Source of the DNA: SIG440 sp045648175
GTDB lineage: Bacteria > Bacillota > Clostridia > Monoglobales > Monoglobaceae
DNA: 64,000 bases
Direction of reading: 5' to 3'
NCBI GenBank assembly: GCA_045648175.1
Contig: JAZRNN010000081.1
Coordinates: 1-64,000, forward strand
This document shows, one piece after another, positions 7,186-16,161 of this stretch (positions within the stretch are counted from its first letter, which is position 1; each line of letters starts with the position of its first letter). The notes under the pieces were generated by a model. That model was given only the letters and a program-made list of their open reading frames with translations. It ran no database searches and was not told where the DNA came from. The translations under genes were made by a program, and so were the position numbers.

Positions 7186-8922
7186 TTAATTTTCCTCCTT
7201 CTCAATTGCTCCAAAGGGGCAAACATTTATACAAAGTCCGCAACCATTACATTGTGTTGCATCAATCACAACCTTGCCGTCCTTCAATGTGATTGCAGGA
7301 CATCCCAGTTTCATACACATCTTGCAGTTTTTACACTTGTCTGTAATCTTGCAGGTTCCTGAATACTTAACTGTTTTAAGAAGTGCGCAAGGTCTTTGTG
7401 CGATAATAACAGACGGTTCGTCTGCATTAACCTCTGTTTTAACAACCTCTTCAAAGTTTTTGATATCAAATGGGTCAGCAACAGTAACTCTGTCAATACC
7501 AACAGCCTTGCAAAGTGCAATCAGGTCTACCTGCTTGGTTGCCTCGCCACGGATTGTTCTGCCGGTTGTGGGGTTTTCCTGATGGCCTGTCATACCTGTT
7601 ATCGAGTTGTCAAGAATAATGACCGTATTATTGCCTTTGTTATAAACAATATCAACAAGACCTGTTATACCTGAATGCATAAAGGTTGAATCACCGATAA
7701 CAGATACCAGTTTTTTGTTGAAATCAACACCCTGAGCCTTTGCCATACCGTGAGCAGCACTTACCGATGCACCCATACAGATGGTTGTGTCAACCGACTG
7801 CAGAGGTGGTGTTGCTCCAAGAGTATAACAACCGATATCTCCCGATACAACAAGACCGAGTTTTTTAAGAACATAAAATGTTCCTCTATGAGGACAGCCT
7901 GCACACATTACAGGTGGTCTTACAGGAATTGCTTCATCTGCTGAAAGAACATCAGGTGCATCTTCGCCAAGAACAGCCTTCTTTATCATTGTGGGAGTAT
8001 ATTCACCAAGAAGTGTAAAGAGTTCCTTACCACACACCTCAACACCCAATGCCTTGCAATGGTCTTCAATAACAGGGTCAAGCTCTTCAATAACATACAC
8101 CTTATCATAATTCTTTGCAAAATCTATAATTTTTTGCTTTGGCATAGGATAAACCATACCAAGCTTCAAAAAGTCTGCCGATGTACCAAGGGCTTCCTTT
8201 GCATATTCGTATGCAATACCTGCTGTAATAACACCAATTTTTGCGCCGTTTTTCTCAACTGTGTTAAGTTCGGTGGTTTCAGCAAACTCAGTTAAATCTG
8301 CAATTCTCTTTTCAACATCAACGTGACGCTTGATAGCATTACCCGGCATCATAACGTATTTTGCAGGGTTCTTTTCGTAAGCCTTTACAGGAACATCTGC
8401 TCTTTTACCAAGTTCAACAAGGCTCTGCGAATGTGAAACTCTGGTAGAAAGTCTTATAAACACCGGGGTGTCAAACTTTTCTGATAATTCAAAGGCCTGA
8501 CGGGTATATTCCTTACATTCTGATGAATCAGCAGGCTCAAGCATCATAATCTTTGATGCCTTTGCATAGTGTCTTGAATCCTGCTCATTTTGTGAGGAAT
8601 GCATCCCTGGGTCATCAGCAACGCAGAATACCAAACCTCCGTTTACACCTGTATAGCTAACTGTAAATACAGGGTCAGCCATTACATTAAGACCAACGTG
8701 CTTCATACAGCTCATTGCTCTTGCGCCTGCAATTGATGCACCGATTGCAACCTCACCTGCAACCTTTTCGTTTGGTGACCATTCTGCATAGATTTCTTCA
8801 AATTTTACAATTTCTTCGGTTATTTCTGTACTGGGTGTTCCGGGATATGATGCAACAACATTTACACCTGCTTCATATGCGCCACGGGCTACCGCAGCAT
8901 TACCAAGCAATAATTTTTTCAT
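7186..8922 (-). CDS. iorA: Indolepyruvate:ferredoxin oxidoreductase, alpha subunit
   Basis: 578 residues, full length. The order is an N-terminal pyrimidine-binding domain (PGTPSTEITEEI near 30), the CxxC region MCAGCPHRGTF near 340, the thiamine-diphosphate-binding GDIGCYTLG and GDSTFMHSGI, and two C-terminal [4Fe-4S] motifs (CKNCKMCMKLGCP and CNGCGLCINVCP). It oxidatively decarboxylates arylpyruvates with CoA and ferredoxin. The start has an AAGGAAG site. It lies 20 bases after the acyl-CoA ligase gene and is followed by iorB, giving a ligase-iorA-iorB order. Confidence 0.95.
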   Translation of the reverse strand: MKKLLLGNAAVARGAYEAGVNVVASYPGTPSTEITEEIVKFEEIYAEWSPNEKVAGEVAIGASIAGARAMSCMKHVGLNVMADPVFTVSYTGVNGGLVFCVADDPGMHSSQNEQDSRHYAKASKIMMLEPADSSECKEYTRQAFELSEKFDTPVFIRLSTRVSHSQSLVELGKRADVPVKAYEKNPAKYVMMPGNAIKRHVDVEKRIADLTEFAETTELNTVEKNGAKIGVITAGIAYEYAKEALGTSADFLKLGMVYPMPKQKIIDFAKNYDKVYVIEELDPVIEDHCKALGVEVCGKELFTLLGEYTPTMIKKAVLGEDAPDVLSADEAIPVRPPVMCAGCPHRGTFYVLKKLGLVVSGDIGCYTLGATPPLQSVDTTICMGASVSAAHGMAKAQGVDFNKKLVSVIGDSTFMHSGITGLVDIVYNKGNNTVIILDNSITGMTGHQENPTTGRTIRGEATKQVDLIALCKAVGIDRVTVADPFDIKNFEEVVKTEVNADEPSVIIAQRPCALLKTVKYSGTCKITDKCKNCKMCMKLGCPAITLKDGKVVIDATQCNGCGLCINVCPFGAIEKEEN

Positions 8923-8942
8923 AATATGCTTCCTTTCAATCC

Positions 8943-10580
8943 TTATTTTATTTCGTTCTGCTGTGCAACAACGCTGTCACCGCAGTAAATTTGTCTAAGT
9001 TTCGGCTTTTCAATCTTACCGGTTGGGTTTCTGGGAACGTCCGCAAAAATAACCTTGTGAGGTCTTTTATATCTAGGAAGGTCCAGACAGAATTCATTGA
9101 TTTCTTCCTCTGTTGCTTCCATTCCGTCTTTAATCTGAATAATTGCCGCTGAAATCTCGCCAAGACGGCTGTCTGGAAGTCCAATAACCGCAACGTCGCT
9201 GATTTTATCGTTCTTTCTTAAGAAGTCCTCAATCTGTACGGGGTAAATATTTTCACCGCCCGAAATGATAACATCCTTCTTGCGGTCTACCAGGAAGATA
9301 AATCCGTCTTCATCCTCTCTTGCCATATCACCTGTAAACAGCCAACCATCTTTTAAAACATCATTGGTTGCTTTTTCGTCCTTGTAATAAGCTGTCATTA
9401 CGCCGGGACCTTTAACTGCAAGTTCACCAACATCGCCGCGTTCAACAGTATTTCCGTTTTCATCAACAATTTTTACTTCCCAGCCAAAACCAGCCTTTCC
9501 GATTGCACCAACCTTATGTTCGTTTTCAACACCAAGATGAACACAACCCGGACCAATAGATTCTGATAAGCCGTAATTGGTGTCATATGCGTGATTGGGG
9601 AAGTAACTCTTCCATCTTTTAATCAAGCTTGGAGGGACAGGTTGTGCACCAATGTGCATAAGTCGCCATTGTGAAAGCTGATAATCCTCAAGTTTGATAT
9701 CTCCACGTTCAATTGCATCAAGAATATCCTGTGCCCACGGAACAAGCAGCCATACAATTGAGCACTTTTCTTCCGAAACTGCTTTTAAAATCCATTCAGG
9801 CTTGATGCCTTTAAGAATAACCGCCTTGCCGCCAACAAGGAAGCTTCCAAACCAGTGCATTTTTGCACCTGTGTGATAAAGGGGCGGTATGCAAAGGAAT
9901 ACATCATCCTTTGTCTGCGAATGGTGATTCTGCTCTGTCATACATGCGTGAACAAGACTTCTGTGTTTATGTATAATTGCTTTTGGAAAGCCAGTTGTTC
10001 CTGATGAAAAATAAATTGCACCTTCGTCATCATCACTCAGCTTAATCTGAGGATTTTTAGACGATGCATATGCCATAAGATTGTCATAGCTTTCGGCAAA
10101 TGTGGGACAATCTTCACCATGATAAAGCCACATCTTCACCCTTTTTACACGAGAGCAAATCTGTTCCACTCGGCCGGTAAATTCAGGGCCGAATATAAGA
10201 ACATCAGCATCAGCAAGTTCAAGACAGTATTTTATTTCGTCAGATGCATAACGGTAATTAAGCGGAACAGCCAACGCACCCGTCTTTAGTGCACCAAAAT
10301 AAATAGGCAACCATTCGATGCAGTTCATCAGCAGAATTGCAACCTTATCACCCTTTTTAATCCCTCTTGACAAAAGAAAATTTGCAAATCGGTTTGCACG
10401 TTTGTTAAACTCACTCCAAGTGATTTCCTTTCGGTATGCTTCATTGGGGTTTGCTTCAATAAGCGAATATTCCCGCCAGGTCAGCCTTGACTGATTTTCG
10501 TGTGTTGGATTAATTTCAACCAGACTCACATCGTTGGGATAAAAATCCGCATTCTTTTGTAAAATTTCTGTAATCGGCAT
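8943..10580 (-). CDS. AMP-forming acyl-CoA synthetase (class I adenylate-forming enzyme)
   Basis: The protein carries the ANL signatures: YFSSGTTGFPKAIIHKH (ATP loop), NYGLSESIG, GWLFTGDM, DRKKDVIISGGENIYP and the C-terminal lysine motif NPTGKIEKPKLR. It activates a carboxylic acid to its CoA thioester. Beside iorAB a plausible substrate is an aryl- or medium-chain acid, which is inference. A GTG at 10607 would add nine residues but has no ribosome site; the ATG at 10580 matches the usual start (MPITEILQKNADFYPNDVSL). Residues 25-55 carry an insertion before the core domain. Confidence 0.85.
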   Translation of the reverse strand: MPITEILQKNADFYPNDVSLVEINPTHENQSRLTWREYSLIEANPNEAYRKEITWSEFNKRANRFANFLLSRGIKKGDKVAILLMNCIEWLPIYFGALKTGALAVPLNYRYASDEIKYCLELADADVLIFGPEFTGRVEQICSRVKRVKMWLYHGEDCPTFAESYDNLMAYASSKNPQIKLSDDDEGAIYFSSGTTGFPKAIIHKHRSLVHACMTEQNHHSQTKDDVFLCIPPLYHTGAKMHWFGSFLVGGKAVILKGIKPEWILKAVSEEKCSIVWLLVPWAQDILDAIERGDIKLEDYQLSQWRLMHIGAQPVPPSLIKRWKSYFPNHAYDTNYGLSESIGPGCVHLGVENEHKVGAIGKAGFGWEVKIVDENGNTVERGDVGELAVKGPGVMTAYYKDEKATNDVLKDGWLFTGDMAREDEDGFIFLVDRKKDVIISGGENIYPVQIEDFLRKNDKISDVAVIGLPDSRLGEISAAIIQIKDGMEATEEEINEFCLDLPRYKRPHKVIFADVPRNPTGKIEKPKLRQIYCGDSVVAQQNEIK

Positions 10581-10632
10581 TTTAATTTCCGTAGCCTTTC
10601 TGCCCACAAAAGTAATGTAAAAAATTTATATA

Positions 10633-10762
10633 CGCTTATCGTGGGCAGATAAGGCGTAAATGAAAATTATGCACATCGCCGTTTTGCAACATATATGGTG
10701 CAAAACTTTCGGCGGTGCAATTAAATCCGTCGGAGGCTAATAACGTGATTTTTCACGTTATA
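10633..10762 (-). promoter_or_regulatory. Structured leader with an 11-codon ORF upstream of the acyl-CoA ligase
   Basis: Read on the minus strand, an AAGGAGAT site precedes GTG (10756-10754) and 11 codons ending at TAA (10723-10721; MKNHVISLRRI). The start of that ORF overlaps a hairpin TAACGTGA/TCACGTTA (10741-10760). A longer imperfect hairpin (10670-10719, TGCA...CGCCG...TTTTGCA arms) and a third (10633-10656) follow before the ligase. The layout suggests a leader-type control element or mRNA-processing region between the symporter and the ligase. No known riboswitch class was recognised. Confidence 0.35.
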
Positions 10763-10780
10763 TCTCCTTTTTTAAACTGC

Positions 10781-10814
10781 AGAAAGGCTGTCTGTAAAAA
10801 CAGACAGGCCTTCT
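10781..10814 (-). terminator. Hairpin after the symporter gene
   Basis: AGAA-GGC-GTCTG and its complement form an imperfect stem of about 13 bp around TAAAA, 17 bases after the symporter stop. On the minus strand it is not followed by a clear T run, so it may act as an mRNA 3' stabiliser or partial terminator, leaving read-through to the ligase possible. Confidence 0.5.
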
Positions 10815-10830
10815 GTAAAAAATTCATTTA

Positions 10831-12375
10831 TTAATTGCCCAAAGATTTTTTTGCAGGGACAACTACTTCTTTATTATAACAAGCAAACATTTCTTCTGTC
10901 AATGCTTTATCAGGTTTTTTAGTAATTATGCTGACAAACGGAACAATAACCAAACCGCCAAGCATCACAACAACACCGCAATTTATAGGTGACTGCAAAA
11001 TTACAGGGAACGAACCTCGCATAAGCATATTAAGCATCATTATACCTGCGCCGAAAATAAAGCTTGCCCAAACAGCTGTCTTTGTTGTCTTTTTCCAGTA
11101 CAGACCGTACATAAATGGAGCAAGAAATGCACCCGCCAATGCGCCCCATGAAATACCCATCATATCAGCAATAGCGCTGAGCTTATCTTTGTTAAGGGCT
11201 ATGTATGCAGAAATTGCAATAAATACTACAATCAGAACTCTCATAATAAAAAGCTGTTTCTTTTCTGACATATTCTTTATTACATGACCTTTTAAAAGGT
11301 CAAGTGTAAGTGTTGAGCTTGATGTCAAGACAAGTGATGACAGGGTTGACATTGAAGCCGAAAGCACCAGTACAATAACTACAGCAATCAAAATATCCGG
11401 AAGACCTGAAAGCATTGTCGGAACTATAGCATCAAACCCTCCTGCAATTGAACCGTCGGGAAGAAATGTCAGCTTATCTGTAAACAATCTGCCAAAACCT
11501 CCAAGGAAATAACATCCTCCGGCAACAATAACAGCAAACACAGTCGAAATAATTGTACCCTTGGTTATGTCCTTTTCGCTCTTTATAGCATAAAACTTCT
11601 GAACCATTTGAGGAAGACCCCATGTTCCTAAAGATGTGAGAATAACCACAAAGAAAAGTCCCATCGGGTCAGGGCCGAAGAATGAATTAAAAGCACCCGG
11701 AGCATTTCCTTCTATGCTGACCTCGGCTAAACCGTTAAGGGCTTCAACAAATCCTCCGTTTTGTGTAAGCACAGCTGCAATTACTGCAATAATACCCACA
11801 ATCATAATAATGCCCTGAATAAAGTCGTTAATTGCGGTTGCCATATATCCACCTGCGATAACATAAACACCTGTAAGAATTGCCATTACAATTACACATA
11901 CAGAATAACTTACACCGGGAAAAGCCATTTCAAAAAGTCTTGAAAGACCGTTGTACAACGACGCTGTGTACGGAATCAAAAAAACAAAGACAATTGCGGA
12001 TGCCGCAATTTTAAGAGCAGGACTATTATACCTTTTACCAAAGAATTCAGGCATAGTTGAACTTTCAATATGTTGAGTCATAAGTCTTGTTCTGCGGCCA
12101 AGAATCATCCACGCCAGAAGCGAACCAAGAACTGCGTTGCCTATACCAATCCAGGTTGAAGCAATACCAAACTTCCAACCGAACTGTCCTGCATAACCTA
12201 CAAAAATAACCGCTGAGAAATAGGATGTTCCATATGCAAAAGCTGTAAGCCACGGACCAACCGCTCTTCCGCCAAGAACAAAACCTCTGACATCTGTTGA
12301 GTGTTTTCTACAATAAAGTCCTACAGCAATCATCGCCGCAAAGAAAACCACCAACATACCAATTTTAATACCCAT
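10831..12375 (-). CDS. Sodium:solute symporter (SSS family)
   Basis: 514 residues with about 13 hydrophobic segments. Family motifs include FVLGGRAVGPWLTAFAYGTS, YVIAGGYMATAINDFIQG near residue 175, and ASMSTLSSLVLTSSSTLTLDL near 345, which holds the Na-site Ser/Thr pairs. SSS proteins import amino acids, pantothenate or organic acids with sodium. The T-box leader upstream has a UAC specifier, so tyrosine or another aromatic compound is the likeliest cargo; that is inference from regulation. ATG at 12375 follows AAAGGATG. Length is normal. Confidence 0.9.
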   Translation of the reverse strand: MGIKIGMLVVFFAAMIAVGLYCRKHSTDVRGFVLGGRAVGPWLTAFAYGTSYFSAVIFVGYAGQFGWKFGIASTWIGIGNAVLGSLLAWMILGRRTRLMTQHIESSTMPEFFGKRYNSPALKIAASAIVFVFLIPYTASLYNGLSRLFEMAFPGVSYSVCVIVMAILTGVYVIAGGYMATAINDFIQGIIMIVGIIAVIAAVLTQNGGFVEALNGLAEVSIEGNAPGAFNSFFGPDPMGLFFVVILTSLGTWGLPQMVQKFYAIKSEKDITKGTIISTVFAVIVAGGCYFLGGFGRLFTDKLTFLPDGSIAGGFDAIVPTMLSGLPDILIAVVIVLVLSASMSTLSSLVLTSSSTLTLDLLKGHVIKNMSEKKQLFIMRVLIVVFIAISAYIALNKDKLSAIADMMGISWGALAGAFLAPFMYGLYWKKTTKTAVWASFIFGAGIMMLNMLMRGSFPVILQSPINCGVVVMLGGLVIVPFVSIITKKPDKALTEEMFACYNKEVVVPAKKSLGN

Positions 12376-12384
12376 AAAAAATCA

Positions 12385-12690
12385 TCCTTTCTTTTTTAGG
12401 GCAAAATAAAAACTCGCCCTCTGGATTTTGCCTGAGGACGAGAAATTCCCGTGGTACCACCTCAATTCGCCAAAGCCTTACAGCAATGACCTTATCAGGT
12501 ATCAAAAAATACCCTTGTCCTATAACGGGAACACCCGTTGCAGCCTACTTGTTTCCTTTCGGTGCACTGCTCGCAGAAGGTATTCAGACAAGCCTTTGTC
12601 ATTGCCTTGCACCAACCGGCAACTCTCTCAAGACTCCAACAAGCCCTACTTGTTTCTGCTCAAACGCATTTATTTTTTATGAGATGCTAG
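12385..12690 (-). ncRNA. T-box riboswitch, specifier UAC (tyrosine)
   Basis: On the minus strand the T-box core GAGGTGGTACCACGGGA lies at about 12446-12462, and the alternative terminator (CTCGTCCTC...GAGGGCGAG, then TTTTTATTTT) at 12413-12442. Stem I carries AGAGAG, the GGTTGGTGCAAGGCAA distal-loop region and GAATACCTTCTGCGAG, in which UAC (12582-12580) occupies the specifier position. The antiterminator bulge reads UGGU, which fits a tRNA with discriminator A, as in tRNA-Tyr. Uncharged tRNA-Tyr would therefore switch on the symporter. Confidence 0.93.
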
Positions 12691-12691
12691 T

Positions 12692-12720
12692 ATTCTATCA
12701 CACTAAAGCAATAAAGTCAA
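12692..12720 (-). promoter_or_regulatory. Promoter of the T-box/symporter transcript
   Basis: Minus-strand TTGACT (12720-12715), 17-bp spacer, TAGAAT (12697-12692). It begins 6 bases after the stop of the upstream dehydratase gene. Confidence 0.8.
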
Positions 12721-12725
12721 GTATT

Positions 12726-13829
12726 TTATCTATTTTTTTGAGAAATTTTGTTATTTATACTGTATGTTGGAACCATCTTTGCAATTTCCAACTTAATGGT
12801 TTCTTGATTTTTATCAGCAACATCCTTCAATACTTCAATTTTTTGCATAAGTTCATCTGCATCAATATGTTCAGGCTTTGCAACAAAAATCTTTTTGTGC
12901 TGAGTTACAGTCAATCCTTCCTCATCTGTAAGCAGCTCCTCAAATTCCTTATCACCGGGGCGGTGTCCGGTAAATTCTATCTTTATATCACGGCCCGCTT
13001 CAAGTCCCGCAAGTACAATCATCCGCTTTGCCAAATCGAGAATTTTTACAGGCTGACCCATATCAAGAACAAAAATTTCTCCTCCTTTAGCATATGCCGC
13101 TGCCTGCAGTACAAGCTGAGCTGCCTCGGTAACGGTCATAAAAAACCTGGTAACATCAGGATGGGTAACAGTTACCGGCCCTCCCTGTTTTATCTGCCTT
13201 TGAAATCTTAAGGCAACCGACCCACTTGACCCAAGAACGTTGCCAAACCTTACCGCAGCAAACTCTGTGTTGGTGCTGTTTTGCAAAGCCGCCCCTATCA
13301 TCTCACATATCCGTTTGCTGGCACCCATAACACTGGTGGGATTAACCGCCTTATCAGTAGAAATAAGAATAAATTTTTTCGCACCACAACCTACCGCACA
13401 TTCTGCAGTATTCAGGGTCCCCAGTACATTGTTTTTCACAGCTTCACCGGGGCTTGTTTCCATAAGTGGAACATGTTTGTGTGCCGCCGCGTGAAAAACA
13501 ATATCAGGACTGAATCTGTCAAATATTACTTCAAGCCCTTTTTTATCCCTTATTGATGCAACAAGCGAAACAACTGATTGTTCAGGAAATCTTTCTTCCA
13601 ATTCATTTTCAAGCTGATACATTGTGTTTTCATATATATCAAGAAGAATTAACTTTTCAGGCTGATAGGTTGCAATTTGTCTGCACAGTTCAGAACCTAT
13701 TGTCCCGCCTGCACCCGTAACAAGAACAACCTTGCCCTCAATTTCACTTTCAATCAATGCATTGTCAAGGACAACTTCTTCTCTGTCAAGTAAAGCCTCT
13801 GTATTTAATTCATCAAATTGTATACTCAA
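12726..13829 (-). CDS. Nucleotide-sugar 4,6-dehydratase/epimerase of the CapD/FlaA1 family, short form
   Basis: The SDR core is clear: KVVLVTGAGGTIGSELCRQI (NAD site), HAAAHKHVPLME, and ISTDKAVNPTSVMGASKR, where Met replaces the usual catalytic Tyr as known in this family. RFGNVLGSSGSV and HPDVTRFFMTV follow. Full CapD/EpsC proteins are about 600 residues with membrane and CoA-binding N-terminal domains. Here the linker that follows those domains (LLDREEVVLDNALI) is present, but the domains are not. I chose the TTG at 13829, which has GAGGTGG at good spacing; upstream ATGs lack a site. It probably acts on UDP-GlcNAc for surface polysaccharide. Confidence 0.8.
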   Translation of the reverse strand: MSIQFDELNTEALLDREEVVLDNALIESEIEGKVVLVTGAGGTIGSELCRQIATYQPEKLILLDIYENTMYQLENELEERFPEQSVVSLVASIRDKKGLEVIFDRFSPDIVFHAAAHKHVPLMETSPGEAVKNNVLGTLNTAECAVGCGAKKFILISTDKAVNPTSVMGASKRICEMIGAALQNSTNTEFAAVRFGNVLGSSGSVALRFQRQIKQGGPVTVTHPDVTRFFMTVTEAAQLVLQAAAYAKGGEIFVLDMGQPVKILDLAKRMIVLAGLEAGRDIKIEFTGHRPGDKEFEELLTDEEGLTVTQHKKIFVAKPEHIDADELMQKIEVLKDVADKNQETIKLEIAKMVPTYSINNKISQKNR

Positions 13830-13882
13830 TTTCAGCCACCTCAAAAGATAGCATATCATAAATACGCCAAACATTCAACCAT

Positions 13883-13910
13883 ATTATAGCAAATTAAAGA
13901 GCGTATGCAA
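13883..13910 (-). promoter_or_regulatory. Promoter of the dehydratase, overlapping a terminator
   Basis: Minus-strand TTGCAT (13910-13905), 16-bp spacer, TATAAT (13888-13883). The -35 box lies inside the terminator hairpin of the preceding gene. Confidence 0.6.
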
Positions 13911-13923
13911 ACATACGCTCTTT
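13896..13923 (-). terminator. Terminator of the alpha/alpha-toroid glycosidase gene
   Basis: A perfect 12-bp stem AAAGAGCGTATG / CATACGCTCTTT with a CAAA loop directly follows the stop at 13928 and leads into T-rich sequence on the minus strand. Confidence 0.85.
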
Positions 13924-13927
13924 ATAA

Positions 13928-15763
13928 CTATATCTTATCATTAAAGAAATCACAATTTACATCATAATAAACAAATGCCGCTGTGCTGCTCCATGCCTGC
14001 AAAAGTGCTCCGTCTGCACAATAGGGCGAATAATACTCAATGGGAGTGAAATTATTCTTTTCAATATTAAAGGTAAACCACCTTGTAAGTGCATACTCAT
14101 AATCCATACCATACATTTTAAGGGCATAAGCATACATCCCTGCCCAATATGGCCAGCAGGAACCGTTATGATATTCAAAGGGCTTTGCGGAACGGCCAAA
14201 GGATGCATAAATTTTTTCATACGGCGGATAAACGCAAAGAATACCAAAGTCTTCAACCTCCGGATTGTTTCGGCTTTCCAGCATTTTTTGGCAGGAGGCC
14301 AACATTGTCAAAGCTCTGTCTTCGTCAGCTATACCATAGATAGCCGCCAGCACGGTGTCAACAGAAAGGTTTTTTTCGGTATAATCTTCATTTTTAAAGT
14401 TTACATAATAGCCAAGTGTATCATCCCATAAAATTTCATTAATAGAATTTTTAACCTTATTGTATTTCTCTAAATACATTGTTGATTTTTGGGCATCACT
14501 GTATTTAAATAAAACCGAAAGACAATAGAGTGCTCTTGCATATAATACCTCAACATATGTAACATAGCCATATCTGTTTACAATATCAGCCCAATCCCTT
14601 GTATTGTTTTTGCCTTTTTTGACAATAAGACCGGTTTCGTCACAATCCTCAGCAAGCTTTGCAACAACTGCTTCGGCTTTGGCAAGGACTGTGGTATCGC
14701 CAACCATTTCGCTTAGTACAGAAAAATCTTTTGTGTTGTTTACATAATCAAAAATCAGGATAGCAAACATTGACGGACTGTCAAAATGATTTCCCCACCA
14801 GGGTGAAAAATCATTTATAACCGCAGAAGGACATTCGCCTGTATTGGAAACACCCTTTCCCAAGGTTATGATTTGATTTCTGATTTTTTCGGTTTGTCCG
14901 TTGAACATTGATAAAACAGTAAAGTATGAATCTCTGTAATAGGTTCGGTAGGGATTTAAATAACCAATGCCTGCCATAAAGCCTTTAAATTCACCCTTGT
15001 CCTTGTAATTCTCCAATGCACAAAAATAAGCACTGTAATAAAGCGCCTTATCCAGTTCAGAGTTAACCGAAGAAGGAATAGCTATGCTTTTAATTTCGTT
15101 GAGTGAATTTTCTTCAAGCTTTTTAACCTCAACAACATTTTTATCAGGTGATTTTACCCCAAAACCGTATGCCAGGTTAAATTCCTTTGTCAATACTTCG
15201 CTTCCAAAATCAAAAAAAGCCATTCCGTTACCTTCGATAACCTCAAAACAAGTATCGGAGACAAATGAAAAATTGTTTGTAGGGTTTTGCATCATATAGG
15301 CAAAATCCGTCTTTATTACATTGTCAGAATAAACCAGGCTTTCTTCGTCTTGAGTTTTTACGCCCGAGCCTGAAATAACACCATACATACAAAGTGCCAT
15401 CTGAAGGGAAACAGGTTCCTTGAAATCAGCACGAATAGTTTGCAAAACAGAGTCAGTGTTTTCTTCCAGAAACAACTTCATTGTTATTGTTCCCGATTGG
15501 TGAGTCCAAGTAACTTGTTGTGTTCTTCCTATCATCTCAACCTTTTTATTTGAATTGAAGGGAAGCTCTTTTCCATTAATATAAATTTTCCACGAAGCAC
15601 GGTCTGCCTCATAATACACCTTTTCACCCAAAACGGCATATTTACTGATGCAGCCTTTACCGTCAAATCTAACTATCAGCGACTGATTTGTTACGTCATA
15701 AGATACAGGCTGAAAGCTTTTGCCTTCACTTATTATTTTACCGTCATAAAACTCTACCAACAT
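13928..15763 (-). CDS. Six-hairpin glycoside hydrolase-like protein
   Basis: 611 residues without a signal peptide, so it probably acts in the cytoplasm. The first 220 residues are beta-rich; from about 230 the protein is an alpha/alpha toroid with aromatic-rich motifs (GYLNPYRTYYRDSYFTVL, FSPWWGNHFDSPSMFAIL, DWADIVNRYGYVTYVEVLYA, EYHNGSCWPYWAGMYAYAL). These resemble trehalase/GH63/amylo-glucosidase-like enzymes. I cannot assign a numbered family or substrate. The ATG at 15763 follows GGAAAGAGG. Neighbouring carbohydrate genes have decayed, so this may be the survivor of a larger locus. Confidence 0.6.
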   Translation of the reverse strand: MLVEFYDGKIISEGKSFQPVSYDVTNQSLIVRFDGKGCISKYAVLGEKVYYEADRASWKIYINGKELPFNSNKKVEMIGRTQQVTWTHQSGTITMKLFLEENTDSVLQTIRADFKEPVSLQMALCMYGVISGSGVKTQDEESLVYSDNVIKTDFAYMMQNPTNNFSFVSDTCFEVIEGNGMAFFDFGSEVLTKEFNLAYGFGVKSPDKNVVEVKKLEENSLNEIKSIAIPSSVNSELDKALYYSAYFCALENYKDKGEFKGFMAGIGYLNPYRTYYRDSYFTVLSMFNGQTEKIRNQIITLGKGVSNTGECPSAVINDFSPWWGNHFDSPSMFAILIFDYVNNTKDFSVLSEMVGDTTVLAKAEAVVAKLAEDCDETGLIVKKGKNNTRDWADIVNRYGYVTYVEVLYARALYCLSVLFKYSDAQKSTMYLEKYNKVKNSINEILWDDTLGYYVNFKNEDYTEKNLSVDTVLAAIYGIADEDRALTMLASCQKMLESRNNPEVEDFGILCVYPPYEKIYASFGRSAKPFEYHNGSCWPYWAGMYAYALKMYGMDYEYALTRWFTFNIEKNNFTPIEYYSPYCADGALLQAWSSTAAFVYYDVNCDFFNDKI

Positions 15764-15864
15764 ATTAGTACCTCTTTCCTTGAAGAATGTTTTTTATAAT
15801 TATACTATTTTGATGGCATGATGTCAAGAAATAAGTAAAAAGCATAAGAAGCCTGATTGTAGGT

Positions 15865-16125
15865 TTGTGTCAGAATTTCCGGATAACCATAACCACTCTT
15901 TACGGAATTTCTCATAAATTTTTCAAAACATCCATTAAGTACTATATTATCGAAAAAAGAATTGAAAAAGCAAAGCATTATCTCACCACTACCCAATTAT
16001 CGGTTTCCGAGATATATGATAGGGTTGGCTTTACCGATTATAATTATTTTATAAGAAACTTTAAAAAGCAAACCAATCATACACCGTTGTCTTATAGAAA
16101 AAACTTTCCCCTTAATATACTTTAA
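15865..16125 (+). pseudogene. AraC-family regulator remnant
   Basis: The frame encodes the C-terminal AraC DNA-binding region: YYIIEKRIEKAKHYL, LSVSEIYDRVGFTDYNYF and NFKKQTNHTPLSYRK, the second helix-turn-helix and signature. The first helix-turn-helix (ITITTLYGISHKFFKTS) is shortened, and the effector domain of about 180 residues is absent. It lies divergent to the glycosidase gene, as a regulator would. It is too short to be functional. Confidence 0.75.
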
Positions 16126-16161
16126 ACAGCCATCCATTTTGGGGATAGGTAAAATTGATTC

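Noticed and set aside
7750..8300. Plus-strand frames inside iorA
   Set aside because: Shadow frames of a strongly conserved enzyme gene.
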